From Apteryx mantelli (lineage: Eukaryota; Chordata; Aves; Apterygiformes; Apterygidae), in the NCBI RefSeq assembly GCF_036417845.1, contig NC_090014.1, positions 500,253 through 564,252 on the forward strand: a DNA stretch of 64,000 nucleotides, read 5' to 3'. The notes beneath the pieces were generated by a model. The model was not told where the DNA came from. It saw nothing but the letters and a program-made list of their open reading frames with translations, and did no database searches. Numbering within the stretch: position 1 is the first letter of the stretch; the number at the start of each line of letters is the position of its first letter. Of the stretch, positions 45,501 to 57,770 are shown piece after piece. Made by a program: the position numbers and the translations under genes.

Positions 45501-48500
45501 CATAGGTGCACAAAGCTCTATCCAAACCCTCTGCTGCTCTTACTACCTCCGCCTCTACCAAAGCATCCTTGGGGAGACCTGCTGCTCATCTGGGTAAACG
45601 AGAGTGGTTTCTCCGTCTCCGTGCTGCAACCTGGCCAGGGGCAGCCTAGAAGGCACAGCGGGGGAGCACAACGGAGACCACAGGGAGCAGCAACGATGGA
45701 CGGCGAGCCCTTTCCTCTCGGCTGCCCCCCAGGATGCGCAGCACCCAGGGCTTGTGCGCTGCACTCGGCAGCGGGGCCGGGAGGCCCCAGGGAAGCCAGG
45801 CTTTGTGCTGACGGTGGCACAGGGGAGGTGCCGGGAGGTGAAGGATTCCAGGGAGCGCAGTGGCTGGAAAGGGGAGACCTTCGCAGACGTCCTCTGGAGC
45901 AATGCAAGCCACGTGGCCACGGACCAGCTGGTGCTATTCTCAGGTTAACCACGTGCTGCCTCTTCCCTGTATTTTTAGTTGCTGCTCCTCCGCACCCAGG
46001 CCACGTTGCACGTCATGCCAAGGGGGCAGCCGCAAACAAAGCCTCCCCCAAGGAGCTGTGCCACAGCTTCCCAGAAGCATCACGTTGGGCCGGAGGTCTC
46101 CTCCCCTCCTCCAAAGGCTGCCCATACCGAACAGTCCCAAAGCCCTCGCTGCACCCAAGCACATTGGACTTTTCAGCGCAAGCACCAGCCCCTTCAGCAA
46201 ACCCAAAACCAATCGTTGCTTTTCACACAGGGCCAGGACATTTCAGGCGCCCAGGAGCCCCCCCAGGCCTCCCACAGAAGGAGGTGGCCCCAAGCACACA
46301 CATCCCTGCACAGGACAGCAGCTCAGGAACCGAGACCGCCCCTCCGGGCACGAACACGGGTTTCCTCATGCTTCCCGGCTGCCTTCTCCTGTCCTGCATG
46401 CTGCCACTTAGCTCTTCGCACCCCAAGAGCCGGGGTTTGGCAGGTTCAGAGAGCAGAGCCCGCCTGCCCCTTCTCAGGTCCCAGCTGCTCCCAGATTAGC
46501 ACCGCTCAGCTCCAAACCACGTGCAAATCCCACTCCGGGTCATGGCACACCTCCCCAGCTGCTGGGAAGAGGGAGGGTCGCACGCCGACCCGGCCACCGT
46601 CCCGGAGAACCGAGTCGTCTCCCCCCAAGCCCATCACCTCCAGCCGGTGCTGAAGATGCCTCTGCCCTGTCTGCAGCACAGAGGGACAGCCTCACCGGGG
46701 CCGACGAGTCACTGCTGGGACTCCAGCGGTCTCTGGCTCATCCCCCTGCCCCCAGGCAGGATCAGCCCTGCCCGAATCAGCCCGGGCAGGTGTTTGCTTA
46801 ACCCGTTCTTAGAAACCTCCAGGAACAGAGTCCGCAACAGGCAGAGGAAACCCAACCCCCAGCACACCCACCCACCGCTCCTCAGCACTTCAACACCCAG
46901 ATCCATCTCCCAGCTCAACACATGGCAGACGGGACCAAAGGCTTGAAGGACAGTGCTACCCTGCTCCCAAATAGTCCGTCCTCACGTCTCCCCCGTGCCC
47001 TGCGCTGGGGCACCCCACATCTCCTGCTCTCCTCTAGCTCCCTGCTCATTCCCCTCACTCTCCTCTCAAAGGGCTCATGTCTTTTGGCAGCTCCAGCACC
47101 CAGTGTCCAAGAGCTCCACGTCACTGCTCCCCTCCACAAGACTGGCACCGCTGCGCCTGCAAGACAGGATGGGACGAGCACGGCCGCAGCAGGATGCCCC
47201 ACTGCTGCTGCCGCCATCCGCAGCATCTCCGGGAAAGGGACCCCAAATGTACTGAGCAGGACCCAAAGCCTTTGCAATCGCTGCTGCGACACAGGCAGCC
47301 GAGAGGCCACACCTCCCCTGCCGCCTGCCAGAAGCCACCCGAGGAAGCTGCCGGCCGTGAAGCCAGGTGAGGACAACAGGGAGGACGAGGCTGGCGGAGC
47401 TCGAAGGAATCCAGATGGCCGGTGGCCTGCATACAGCGGGGAGCAGCTCTCCGCAGTAATCCCTTCAGGATGACTGGGCATCGCTCATTGTTTTTGTATA
47501 GACAGGGGCCAATGCCTGACGCAATCCCAAACCTCTGCTCTAGCGGGAACGGGACACAAAAGGGACGATCTGCTGAGCAAAGCTGGGGCTGCAGCTCTGC
47601 ATAATCTCCAAAAATCCCCAGGCAGCACCCAGCTCCCCGTCGGGCTGCGTGTGCTGGCTCGGCGGCAAAGGAGTTGCCGACTACAAGGGGACCCAAAGAT
47701 CTTCAGCCCCCAGCAGCAGCTCCCTGCTCTGCCTGACCTTGCACATCTCCGGGCCTAGGACAGACGCCTTCCCACTGAGACCCCCCCCATCTTGGGGACC
47801 CCCACCAGGGCTCCCGCGGAGCACGGCACCATGGGTCACCTCCAACAGGGCACGTGTGTGGCTCATGCCTCAGCAGCGGCATCACAGCATACGGTTCCCA
47901 TACGAGCCCCTTTGGCCACTCGTCCCTGCTGCGCTCAGCCACCTGCTGCCAGCGCTGGCTGGCGTCAAGCCCTGCGGAGCAGGAGCAGTGGACACACTGC
48001 ACAAGGAGGAGCAAGCCCCAAGCTGCCAGCAGGGAGCAGAGTCCTGCTGCAAGGAGCGGCTCTGCTCCCCGCACACCCCACGTCTGCCGAGGGCAGCTGG
48101 CAGCCGTCCCTGCACCCCAGCCCGACCTGCACAGTGCCTTCCTCTGCACGCCGCAGCCGTGCTCGGGCTGCAGGCATCAGCGCCGCTCCCTCCGCCGCGG
48201 AGCTGCTCTGCTTCATACCAGCTTAATTGCACATGGCAGCGAGCACAGATAAACGATGCTCGCAGCCTTTGCCAAGCTCATGTCCCTCTCTGTGCCCCGG
48301 GAAGCTGCTGCAGCTCATCCCGCACCACTGCGGCACAGAGGGAAGAGGGGCAGGATTTCAGGCCCTCGAACAGAGGGAAAGGCTGGGCAGGAAGAGCACA
48401 CTTGTTCTGCCGGGGAGGAGGACAGAAGGAGCCACAAACGGCTCAACGTGGCACCACAGGGAAGTCCCCGCTGTACGGTGCGGAGGCAGGGGCCCCCCTC

Positions 48501-50710
48501 CACCTCCCCAGCAGCAGCAGCAGCTCTGGCCACTATGCTCACCGACAGCACCAGGCAAAGTCGGACTCCTCTGCCCTTTGCCAGGAGCTACAGAAAACCG
48601 CACACACTGCTGATCCGGGAACAACATGCCGTTCTGCTTTGGTCTTGGGGCAGTTTTTGCTGAACAAGGAGCCTGTGGTCCCCAGGGGGGCAGCAGCCGC
48701 TCCTCCCCATTAGCAGCGAGAGCTAGCAAGGGCTTGGGGAGCAGAGGGGGAGGCTGGACAGCCACCCCTACACAAGCCTCGGGCAAGCCCCACGCTGCTA
48801 GCAAGTTCAGAGACACCAAACAGGAAAGTCACGTCCACAGCCCTGAAATCCAATTACAGGGCCAGCAGAGAAGGGGGCCCAAGACCTGGGGTGCGAGGCC
48901 AGCAGGAAGGGAGCCAGCCCACGGAGCCAGCTTGGGCTCTAGGAAGCCGCTTCCTCCCCTGCCCCATCCGAGCTGCTCACCAGGACCTCGACCCATCCGG
49001 AAGAGGGAGCGGTAGGGAGCCGGGGAATGTCGCTCCAGGGCAGGCATCCCGCCTGACTCAGGGCACGTTGGTCACCTCTCAGCTCACGTCGGAGGAAGAA
49101 GAGCCCGGCCCCGTCACAAGGCAGGGGCTGGCTCATACACAGCCTGCGTGCCGACACTCCAGGGAGGGAACACGACGTTCCGCTGAGGATCCTCCCAGGA
49201 AAGCCCTCTGCCCAAGCCTGGCTCACATGCAGCCAAAGGCAAAAAAACAGAGAAAAAGGGGAAGTGAGGGCAGCTAGACCAGGGGGAGCCTGGCAGCAGC
49301 ACGGAGAGCACGGGAGCAGCCCCAACCTGGGCGCCGACACCCCAGCTCCTACCAGTTCAACCAGCTCCCTTCCTCCAGCATGAGTCCCCGGGGCAAACCG
49401 AGAACAACTCTGCTGCCGCAGCTCTGGCTCCCGGACCTGTTGGGCCGGCTGCAGCGGCCTGCCCAGGACGCCCGCTCAGGGGGGATGTGGGCACAGCCGG
49501 CAGCCAGATCCCAGCAGCTCAGGGACACCACTTCCCCCTGGGCCGCCGCCTGCCAAGATGCAAAGGGGAAGCGCGAGGGGATCTGCGGCAGCAGAGGAGT
49601 TTTCACGCTGGCAAACACACCCGAAGCCCCGGGGGCAGCGCCACGAAGCCCTCCTGCCCCAGGAGCGCACACGCCCCTCGGCCGCACAGGGCACCACAAC
49701 AGGAGCTGCTGTGTGCCTCGCCCTGCTTTCGGCCACCCCCTTTGGGAAGCTCCCTGGCTACCGTCCCCCCGCACGGCACAAACCTCAGCACCTCTCTCCT
49801 GAGCTGGCATTTATCACAGCACCCAGCTATTTGCCGAACAGCGTTACTAAATCAGGGCAGGCCCGAGCAGAGAGATAGGGATGATAAGAGCGAAGAGGCA
49901 AAAGGAGCACGGCGGCCGCCACACCCCAGCACCCCGGCCCGGAGCGAGCGCCGGAGCTGCGGGGAGACAGCGCCCGCTCCTGCCCCTGCTGCCCCGGATG
50001 GGACCCAGTGCCCCTCGTCACACCGCCCAGTTTGCTCGGTGGGGCCTGGAGCCCCAGGGCCCCCCCTTGCCTGGGCTGCTGGCAGGGCCTGGAGACAGTC
50101 TGTCCCTCCCCCCCCCCTCCAGCAGGCATCGTGCACCTGCGTGGGGCACCCCCATCGCCCCGGCCGGGGGTGAGGCAGGGACAAAGCCCATCCACACACA
50201 CACAGCCCGCCCCAGGCCTGGGCAGGGGCCCGGGAGCCCGGGCAGGGAAGGCAGCGAGCTGTGCCCTACGATCACGGTGGGAGCCCAGGTTTCTCTCGCA
50301 CAAGCAGGGGAGAGCCTGGGGCGGGTCCGGCAGGAGGCTCCAGGCCTCGGGCACAGGCCACAGCAGAGCGAGCAGTGGACACTCGGCCTTCCAGGAAGGG
50401 CGGGTCGCGGCTCCCCCCATTGCTCGATGGCTCCCACAAGACTTTTTTTTCCGCTCCCGTCCCTGCCTATGCCGAGGCCAACGGGGAGGAGGCTCCGGCG
50501 CTCCCCAGAGAACCCCCACCCCCCAGGGTTAGCGGCGAGCGGCCCTCGGCAGACACCCTGCCCCGGAGCCCCGCAGCGCCGGCACCCACGCGGGACCCCG
50601 CTCCGGGGCAAAGCTCCGGCCCGAAACAACCGCTGAAACACGGCCAGGGCCGGCACAAGGGATCTCTCTCCTCTCGCTCTCGCTCCTTCTCCACCCACAG
50701 GCTACAACCT
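42553..50710. other. probable first AHNAK intron; no secure gene
   Basis: Moderately to strongly GC-rich sequence without a recognised gene on either strand. Long open frames on both strands between 45.5 and 50.7 kb show no family and follow base composition. An A23 run lies at 43,560-43,582 with no identifiable retroposed body. AP-1-type TGACTCA sites occur at 45,246 and 45,293. Confidence 0.4.
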
Positions 50711-50719
50711 ACCTAATGA

Positions 50720-51560
50720 ACATTAATTAACCAAGCCGCGCCCGCCCGCCCGCTCCGCGCCGCCGCCCCGCTGCTCCCGCTCGGGGCCGAGCAGCCGGGG
50801 CGGCGGCGGGAGAGACGCGGGCGCGGGGCCGCCGCCGCCCCGCTGCGGAGCGCGGACTCGGCCGGGGTGGGGGGGGGGCGCGGAGCCCAGGGCCGCCCCC
50901 GCCGCGCCCCGTCCCGTCCCGCCCCGCCCCAGCGAGGCTCCCGTGCCCGGGCGGGGCGCGGCGGCGCCAGCGGGACGGAGGCGGCGGGGCGCCACGCCCT
51001 GCGCGCGCCCGGCCGGGAGAAGCGACCCAGTCCCGGGACCCCCGCCGCCGCCGGGACCCCCCCTCCCGCCGGGACCCCCCCGCCGCGCCTCCACGGCCAC
51101 TTTCTACCCTTCCCGTTCCAGCGGCGGCGCCGTCCGCGGCGGCGCCGCGCCGAGCGCCGCCCGTCCCGGGGCAGCCCGAGGCTCGCCCGGCGGCCAGAAA
51201 GTTCGCTCCGGCCCTCGGTGCCGTTCCCGGTTCAGCCCCTGGTGCCGCTCCCGGTCCTCCCCCCCCAGCAGCCGAGTTTCGGCGGCGCCGGTACCTGCGG
51301 GTCCGCGGCTCTCAGCTCCCCGGCACGGCCATGCCCGGCGCGGCGCCGGTCCTGCCCGACCCGACAGCGGATTCCTGGCGGCGGCGGCGGGTCCCGACCG
51401 AGCCGTCCGGTGCGGCGCGGCGCGGCGCGGGCGGCGGAGCGCTGTGAGTGGCCGCGCCCCGCGCGGGGCTGCGCTCTTGTAACGCGGCCGCCGGGGAGCC
51501 TCGCCCCTTCCCGGGACGGGGTGGGACCAGCGCCGGGCGGCGGCTCCCGCCCCGCGGAAC
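50720..51560 (-). promoter_or_regulatory. AHNAK: GC-rich island with probable AHNAK first exon
   Basis: This is the densest CpG stretch upstream of AHNAK, with many GC boxes. On the minus strand a segment ending GCCGCGGACCCGCAG at 51,295 is followed by a GTACCGG donor, which would be a noncoding first exon starting somewhere near 51,450. No other strong minus-strand promoter lies between here and the AHNAK ATG. Transcript data would be needed to place the start. Confidence 0.5.
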
Positions 51561-51589
51561 CGCGGCGGGACCCCGGCACAGCCGCCGAC

Positions 51590-51960
51590 GGGGACCCCGC
51601 TCCCGCAGCGGATCCCCGCGGTCCTGCTCCTTCCCCGGGACGGGACCCTGCTCCTGCAGCAGATCCCCGCGGTCCCACTCCCGCCCCGGGACGGGACCCC
51701 GCTCCTGCAGCAGATCCCCGCGGTCCCACTCCCGCCCCGGGACAGGACCCTGCTCCTGCAGCGGATCCCCGCGGTCCTGCTCCTTCCCCGGGACGGGACC
51801 CCGCTCCTGCAGCAGATCCCCGCGGTCTCACTCCCGCCCCGGGACAGGACCCTGCTCCTGCAGCGGATCCCCGCGGTCCTGCTCCTTCCCCTGGACGGGA
51901 CCCCACTCCCGCAGCGGGTCCCCCCGGTCCCTCTCTGGGACAGGACTCCACTCCCACAGT
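51590..51960. repeat. 51-bp minisatellite, about 7 copies
   Basis: Units with GATCCCCGCGGTCC start at 51,611, 51,662, 51,713, 51,764, 51,815 and 51,866, exactly 51 bp apart, with a degraded unit after. Two sub-types alternate (TGCTCCTTCCCCGGGACG and CACTCCCGCCCCGGGACG). Open frames in both directions result from the period being divisible by three. Confidence 0.95.
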
Positions 51961-52686
51961 GGATCCCCTCAGTCCTCCCCCTCCAAGGATGCGACCCCTG
52001 TCCTGCCCCCTCCAGGCATGGCCATCCCCCCCATGGGACCCCTGTCCCGGATGGCACCTTGGTGCCACCCTCTGCCCTGCTGGGACCCCAGACACTGGCA
52101 CCTACCTCGACTGTCCCCACCCTCCTCTGGATGGGGCTGGGACCCCATTGCTGCCTGGGTGAGACACCCCTCCCCCCATCACCAGACGGGACCTCAGGGC
52201 CCTGCTGGAGCCCCCAAACATGATCCCCAGGGCCCTGCCATGGAGCAGAGCCCCCTGGGCTGGGCAGGCTGCCCCATCCCAGAGCCGGGGGTGCAGAGCG
52301 ACCCCCCCCACAGGGAACCGCTTGGACCAGCGCCCTGGGACCACGGGAGGGACAGAGCACAACTCAGGCCAGGGAGCGACAGGAGCCGGGGAGCCCAGCA
52401 CCCCTCCACCGGGAAGATGCCTGAGCCCAGCCCACATCCAGGCCCGGAGCAGCGGGACTGCGCAGCCGCCCCAGCACTCACTGTGGGGCATGAGCACCAC
52501 AGCAGGTTATAGCAGGGCATGGGCACCCGCCGGCAAGGCACCGCGCACCCAGAGCGATGCTCTGCCATGCCACCAGCCCCTACCGCATGCTGGGACCCTA
52601 CAGAGTTTTCCTGCTCTGAAAACTTCCACGCTCCTGGGCCAGGCCTGGCTTTTAATAGCGCTTTCCCACGACTGCCGCCTTTTCTT

Positions 52687-52720
<34 letters not shown>

Positions 52721-53090
52721 ACATCACTTTCTATGTTAAATCCCCAATTATGGCCTTGCCTGTGCCCAATAAAACTCCTGGAGAGAGGAACATGCAAGGA
52801 GAAACACTCCTGCACCATAGCTCACCTCCTTCCCCCTGTTGGCCCCATCCTTGCCGGCGCTCAGCAGGGCTCAGAGCTCACTCGGCGCTTTGGAGAAGCG
52901 ACAGCTCCCCCGCCACGAGTGATGGCCCTTCCCAAGCCCCCCACTGCCCCCAGCACAGGCGCAGCCACACCCGGCAGCGGGGCAGAGACCCCCGAAACCC
53001 CCCGCTGCCTTTGGCCGAGGCGGCCTGCGCCTGCCGCATGCCACTCGCACCCGCAGAGCGTCTGTTTACGAGCTGAAGCCACCGTGCACT
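51961..53090. other. AHNAK-EEF1G intergenic DNA with a T-run
   Basis: No recognised gene. A T-run of about 28 bases at 52,690-52,717 and a plus-strand AATAAA near 52,769 do not form an identifiable retroposon or gene end. Confidence 0.4.
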
Positions 53091-53096
53091 CAGCTG

Positions 53097-53140
53097 TTAT
53101 AAATAGCCGCCGAGGCCCGCTCTGCCCGCGTTATAAATAC
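53097..53140 (+). promoter_or_regulatory. twin TATA-box motifs, 34 bp apart
   Basis: TTATAAATA occurs at 53,097-53,105 and again at 53,131-53,139 in otherwise GC-rich DNA. Both would drive rightward transcription with starts near 53,130 and 53,165. No known first exon follows, so the transcript is unknown. Confidence 0.4.
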
Positions 53141-56100
53141 CCGGGACCAGCAACCTCCATCTGTGAGCAGCAACGCCCGAAGGTCCCGCCGAAGCACTGG
53201 CAGCGGGATGCCCTGGGCAGGGCTGGCACGGCCATGCTGCGGCGCACAGCGGCCCACTGCTCCCCCAGGCACTGGCCAGGATCCCCCTGTGCACCCAAAT
53301 AGCAGTGCTGGGTGCGGGAACTGGGGCTGGGAACGCGCCCAGCTGTGGGCTGGACCCCTCTGCGCAGCGGCATGCGGGTACATCCATTGTGCTTTACTGC
53401 AGCCCGGGCGCTGGCAGCCGCTTCAGCAAGACAGCGTTTCCTCGTCGCTGCCAGCAGTTTGTGCGAGGGCTCGGGGGCTGCTTATCTGCCCCGGCGCACG
53501 CATCCTCTGCAGGGCGCTCATGCCCATCTTGCTCCCTTTGTAGCTGTTCGCCCCCCCCCCCCCCCCCCAGCACCCAGCTGCCATCCTCCCAGCACGCTCC
53601 CAGGTGCACGTTGCCTGGTTGAGGGCCTGATCCCCACTGCAGCCATCCCCGCTCCCCGTCCCCACCACGGGAGCCGGGGTGGCTGCTTTCGCGCACCAGC
53701 ACCGGAAGAAGGGGGGATCCAGCAGATGGGAGCAGCAAGGCGCTGCCGTTTCCACACCTTCCCTTTGCCTCAGTTTACTCTGATGCAAGAGTTTTGTTTT
53801 GTTTTCTTTTGTTTTTTTAATGACAATTTTAAGCCTTTCCAGCCTCTCGGAGGAGGGGGCGTGTGAAGCTAATTAACGGCTGTCTGCGGAGCAGCCCCAG
53901 CTCCTGCAAAAGGAGGAGTTATAATCTTGTAATTACCACCTGCATCGCCACAGCTGAACTCGCTGGCAGCCGGGTGCCGCTGCTCCCAGCGCAGGGGTCA
54001 GCTGCCAGCTGCTTTGCCCTCACGGGGAGCTGGGAGCCCCCTGCGAAGACGGGGGACATTTGCAACCAGGCAGCGACGCCGGGAGCTTGGCTGGGCCCCG
54101 GGCAGCTGGTGGCAGGCAATCCGGCTGCAACGTGGGCGCTCGCCGCTGCCCGGCCCACAGAGCCCCATGTGGGGAGGGGAGGGCAGGGAAGGGAAGGGGT
54201 TTCCCTGGCTGAGGCATCGTGTCTCCACTGCTGTCATCGGAGTTTCCTGGCAACGCCAGCCGCTCCGATTATTTGCATTTATTATGGTTTGGTCTCCACG
54301 ACAACCAGGATGACAACGCATCTCCAGCAGCCAGTGAGCCAGAGGGGAACAGAGCGCGAAGGCTGGGCTTCCCCGGAGCTGCCGGAGACCCCGGAGCTGC
54401 AGGAGACCCTGTGCCGAGGCCGGGCGTCCCCGGAGCCACGGGAGACCCCGGAGCTGCAGGAGACCCCATGCCGAGGCTGGGCGTCCCCAGAGCTGCTAGA
54501 GACCCCAGAGCTGCTGGAGACCCTGGAGCCACTGGAGACCCCATGCCAAGGCCAGGCATCCCTAGCTCCCCGGAGGCCAAGACTCCACAGCATGGCAGGG
54601 CTCCGTGCAGCCCTGCCAGGCAGCGGCAGCTCAGCAACCAGCAAGTCGGGGCCTGCCGGCACGCAGAGGGCAGAGACAGCCCAGCAGGTTTAGGGATCAA
54701 AGCGGGAGCGAGGGTGCGCTGGGGCCTCTCCCGCCCTCCGCCTGAGAAGGGCGACGCCGGTGGCACCAGCAATGCTGCGCCGGCCTGCAGCCCGGGCACC
54801 CCCAGGCACCCGCTGCGCAGGAAGGGGTTGTGGCGAGGGTGCAAGCCTGGTGGTCCCAGCCCTCCAGCCCCGCAGAGGGTTTGCAAACGGCTGCAGGCAG
54901 CAGCAGGGTGGCAGCAGGGCCACAGCAGCCTGGCTGGGTGCCGGGAGGGGCCCGGAGAGCTGGGGTGGCACCGCGCGTGGCTGGCGAGGGGGCAGGCAGG
55001 GGCCGCGTGCGCCCACGATCCCGGCCAAGATAGAGCCGGGGAGGAGGTGGCGAGAGCTAGGCGCTGCGGTCTGCACGCATGACTCACTGCTGGTTTCTTT
55101 TCCCCTCTTTAATATCTGTAATTCAGCGCGAATTCGAGGCCCGGTTTTATATCAGGGCTTTTCCGGTTGCTGCCAGCTCCCGACCCATGCGGCCTGGCAA
55201 CGGGTGCGCGTACACACAAACACAGACATGCATGCATGCACATGCACACACACGCATGCATGCACCCTGCCTTCCCACCCGGAGCTGCGGCCGGACCCTG
55301 CACGTGGAAAGGCCACCGTCGCAGCGGGCCAGGGCAGTTTGCAGGGGCTGGGGGGGGGGGGGGGGGTGGTTTCATGCCCTGGCAGCTCAAAGCGTGCATT
55401 GAGGCGGCCCCAGTAACACAAGGGCTCTCTGTGCTCCAGTGCCCACGGGGTCCCCGGGAGCAGCAGTGGGACGCAGCCCCCCCCCCCCCCCAACCTCCCC
55501 CAGCACCTTTGGTGAGGCCCCGGGAGCCAGCTCCCCCCGGCAGGGCGCGCACCGCAGCCAGGCAGCACATACCTGAGGCATGGCTCATCGAGAGGCTGCA
55601 CCGCCCCGCCGGCCCCAGGACCCTGCAGGGCTGCAAAGCCATGGCCAGCGGTGCAGCTGCACGCTCCCACCCCCCCCCCCCCGGGTACATCGCCCCTGGC
55701 AGGGATCCTCCCCACTGGAGCAGGGAGCAAACGGTCTCTCGCAGCGGGAAGCAAATGCCCCAGCCGGACGTGGACCCGTGGGTCTGGCTGGAGTCAGCAG
55801 CGCGGCTGTTGCCCGGCTGTGGCAGCAGCTGTATTTACTCCAGCTGCGGTGCTCGGCAGAGCAGGAAATGCCTCAGCCAGTGGGTCCTTGCAGCGGGGGA
55901 CCAGCTCTGTCCCCCTCCCTGGCACAGAGGGAAAACTGGCACGGGGCGGCTGCCAGCAGGGCCGGGACAAACCCGCCGCCAGGGCATGGAGTCAGCTGGG
56001 AAGGGTCACAGCAGGGCGGGCTGCCCCACGGCTGGACGCACGGGGAAGGAGAGGGGTCCACAGTGACCCCAGCCCCAGGTGCAACCCTGGCCCCAGTGCA

Positions 56101-57770
56101 GCCCCAGCCCCCGGTGCAACACTGCAGCCTGGCCAAGCACGGCCGGGGCCCACGGCCGCGGGGCTGGTCCTCGCCAGGGCGGGCGAGCAGCACGCGGCCG
56201 CACGGAGGGATTTTTCGGATTCCGAGCTGGCACCCGGCCATGGCCTTTCCCCAGCTCCGCGCCAAGTGCAGCAGCAGTTTTCAGCTGCTGGCACAGGGAA
56301 GGAGCAAGGCCGAGAGCCAGCCAGGAAAGAGCAACACAGCCCAAGCCCCGGCAGAGTGTTGCTGGCCCCACCGGGACCCCCCGGCTCCCTCTTCCCCCCG
56401 GACGCGCGGTCTAGGAAGGCCATGCAGGGCCGTGGGTCTGGGCCATGCGGCAGCCACAGGCCCAGGTTCGGGAAAGCACCAGGAGGGACAGGAGCAAAGC
56501 TGGAAGCACCGCATCCCTCTTCGGCCCCATCCCATCTCCACACCACGTCTTTCTGGGCTGCTCTCACCATTTTGGGGTGGGGGGACAGAGCGGCAATCCT
56601 GGCTCCTGGGCCCCAGGCAGGACGCGGCGGGGTGACTCTGCCCCCCGCTCAAGGCAGCAGCCATCCCGGCACGAGTCACCCGCCGGCCATGGGAATGGGG
56701 ACCTGCTCCCAAAGCGCAGGGCTGCAAGGCAGCGGCGCATGCTGAACCAGCCCTCAGTGCCAAACCAGCCCCCCACGCTGAGCCGCCCGCCAGGGCAAGC
56801 ACCGGCCAGCGGCTTTGTCCTGCCAGGACGCTGCAATTCCCTCGGCACCAAGGTGGCTCCGCGTCGCAGCCCTCCCCAGTGCAGGATTCCTCGAGAGCTA
56901 CAGGGAGCCGGGCCAGGAGCCAGCCCCGGTGCCCGGCTTGGCCCCGGGGGCACCGCACAAACCCCCACGCTCGGGGCCAGCGTGCAGCACTGGCCACCAG
57001 CCCCTTGCAGCACTGGGCACCGGCCCTTTGCAAGCCACAGGGGCATCATGCTCCCCGGCGGCCGGAGCCCCGTGGCAGGGCGGCTCGGTGAGGCCTGGCG
57101 CTGGCGTGGGGCATCTGCAGCAGCTGCTCGGGTTCCTGCCTCCCCGCGGCGGGGGCTCAGGCTGGGCCGGGCTGAGCAACCCTTCATCGCATTCCTGCTG
57201 CCGCCAGTAAACAAACAGGAATTTGGCTGCGGCACCAGGGCTGCTCTCGCGCCTCCCTCCCACGCTGGGCTGCGCATGGAGCCGGGAAGAGGCCGAGGCA
57301 GGGAAACACCCCGGCCCAGGGGCCGTGGGGTGCGCCAGGCTCCGGCTCACCACGGCAGGGGCCACATCCCCACGTGCACAGGGGGCGGGAGAGCCGGGGC
57401 TCCGGGCCCCTCCTGGGAAGGCAGCCCGGCGCTCGGCAGAGCCAGGGGGGGACTCAGCACCAGCGCAATAAACCCAGATCCTGCACCCATGCACCGGGCA
57501 TGAGCCCCAGCTGCAGCTGCATTTCCCAGTCCTATCCAGGGTTGTTTTCCCAGCGCACAGGGACGTGCACGGAGCAGCCCCCCCCCCCCCCCGGCCCGGA
57601 GATGAAAGCTGTCCCGGCCCCTCCGCAGTGGAAAGCAGCCCTGCAGGACGGCATTCCCGCATTCCCGGGGCCCGGCCTCACCGCCAGCACCCGTGGGAAG
57701 CAGTGGGGGGAGCCGCCGGCGGGGCGGGGGGCTCGGCAGGCAGCGGGGGCGGCGGCGGGGAGCGCGGCCG
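53141..57770. other. GC-rich intergenic DNA with long G and C runs
   Basis: No recognised gene. C-runs at about 53,549-53,568, 55,481-55,495 and 55,669-55,682 and a G-run at about 55,351-55,367 could form G-quadruplexes and are typical sites of assembly indels. A CATG/CACA-rich stretch lies at 55,225-55,265. Confidence 0.4.
54361..54560. repeat. 57-bp minisatellite, about 3.3 copies
   Basis: The phrase GGCTGGGCGTCCCC or close variants occurs at 54,361, 54,418, 54,475 and 54,550. Inside each unit GGAGACCCCGGAGCTGC recurs with shorter spacing. No coding meaning is evident. Confidence 0.8.

Noticed and set aside
45618-49810. Several open frames of 150-350 codons in the presumed AHNAK intron
   Set aside because: They overlap one another on both strands, show no domain or signal peptide, and have no splice-phase continuity.
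50867-52512. Open frames of about 350-430 codons on both strands around the CpG island
   Set aside because: GC-rich DNA lacks stop codons, the 51-bp minisatellite adds repeats, and no family or splice support is seen.
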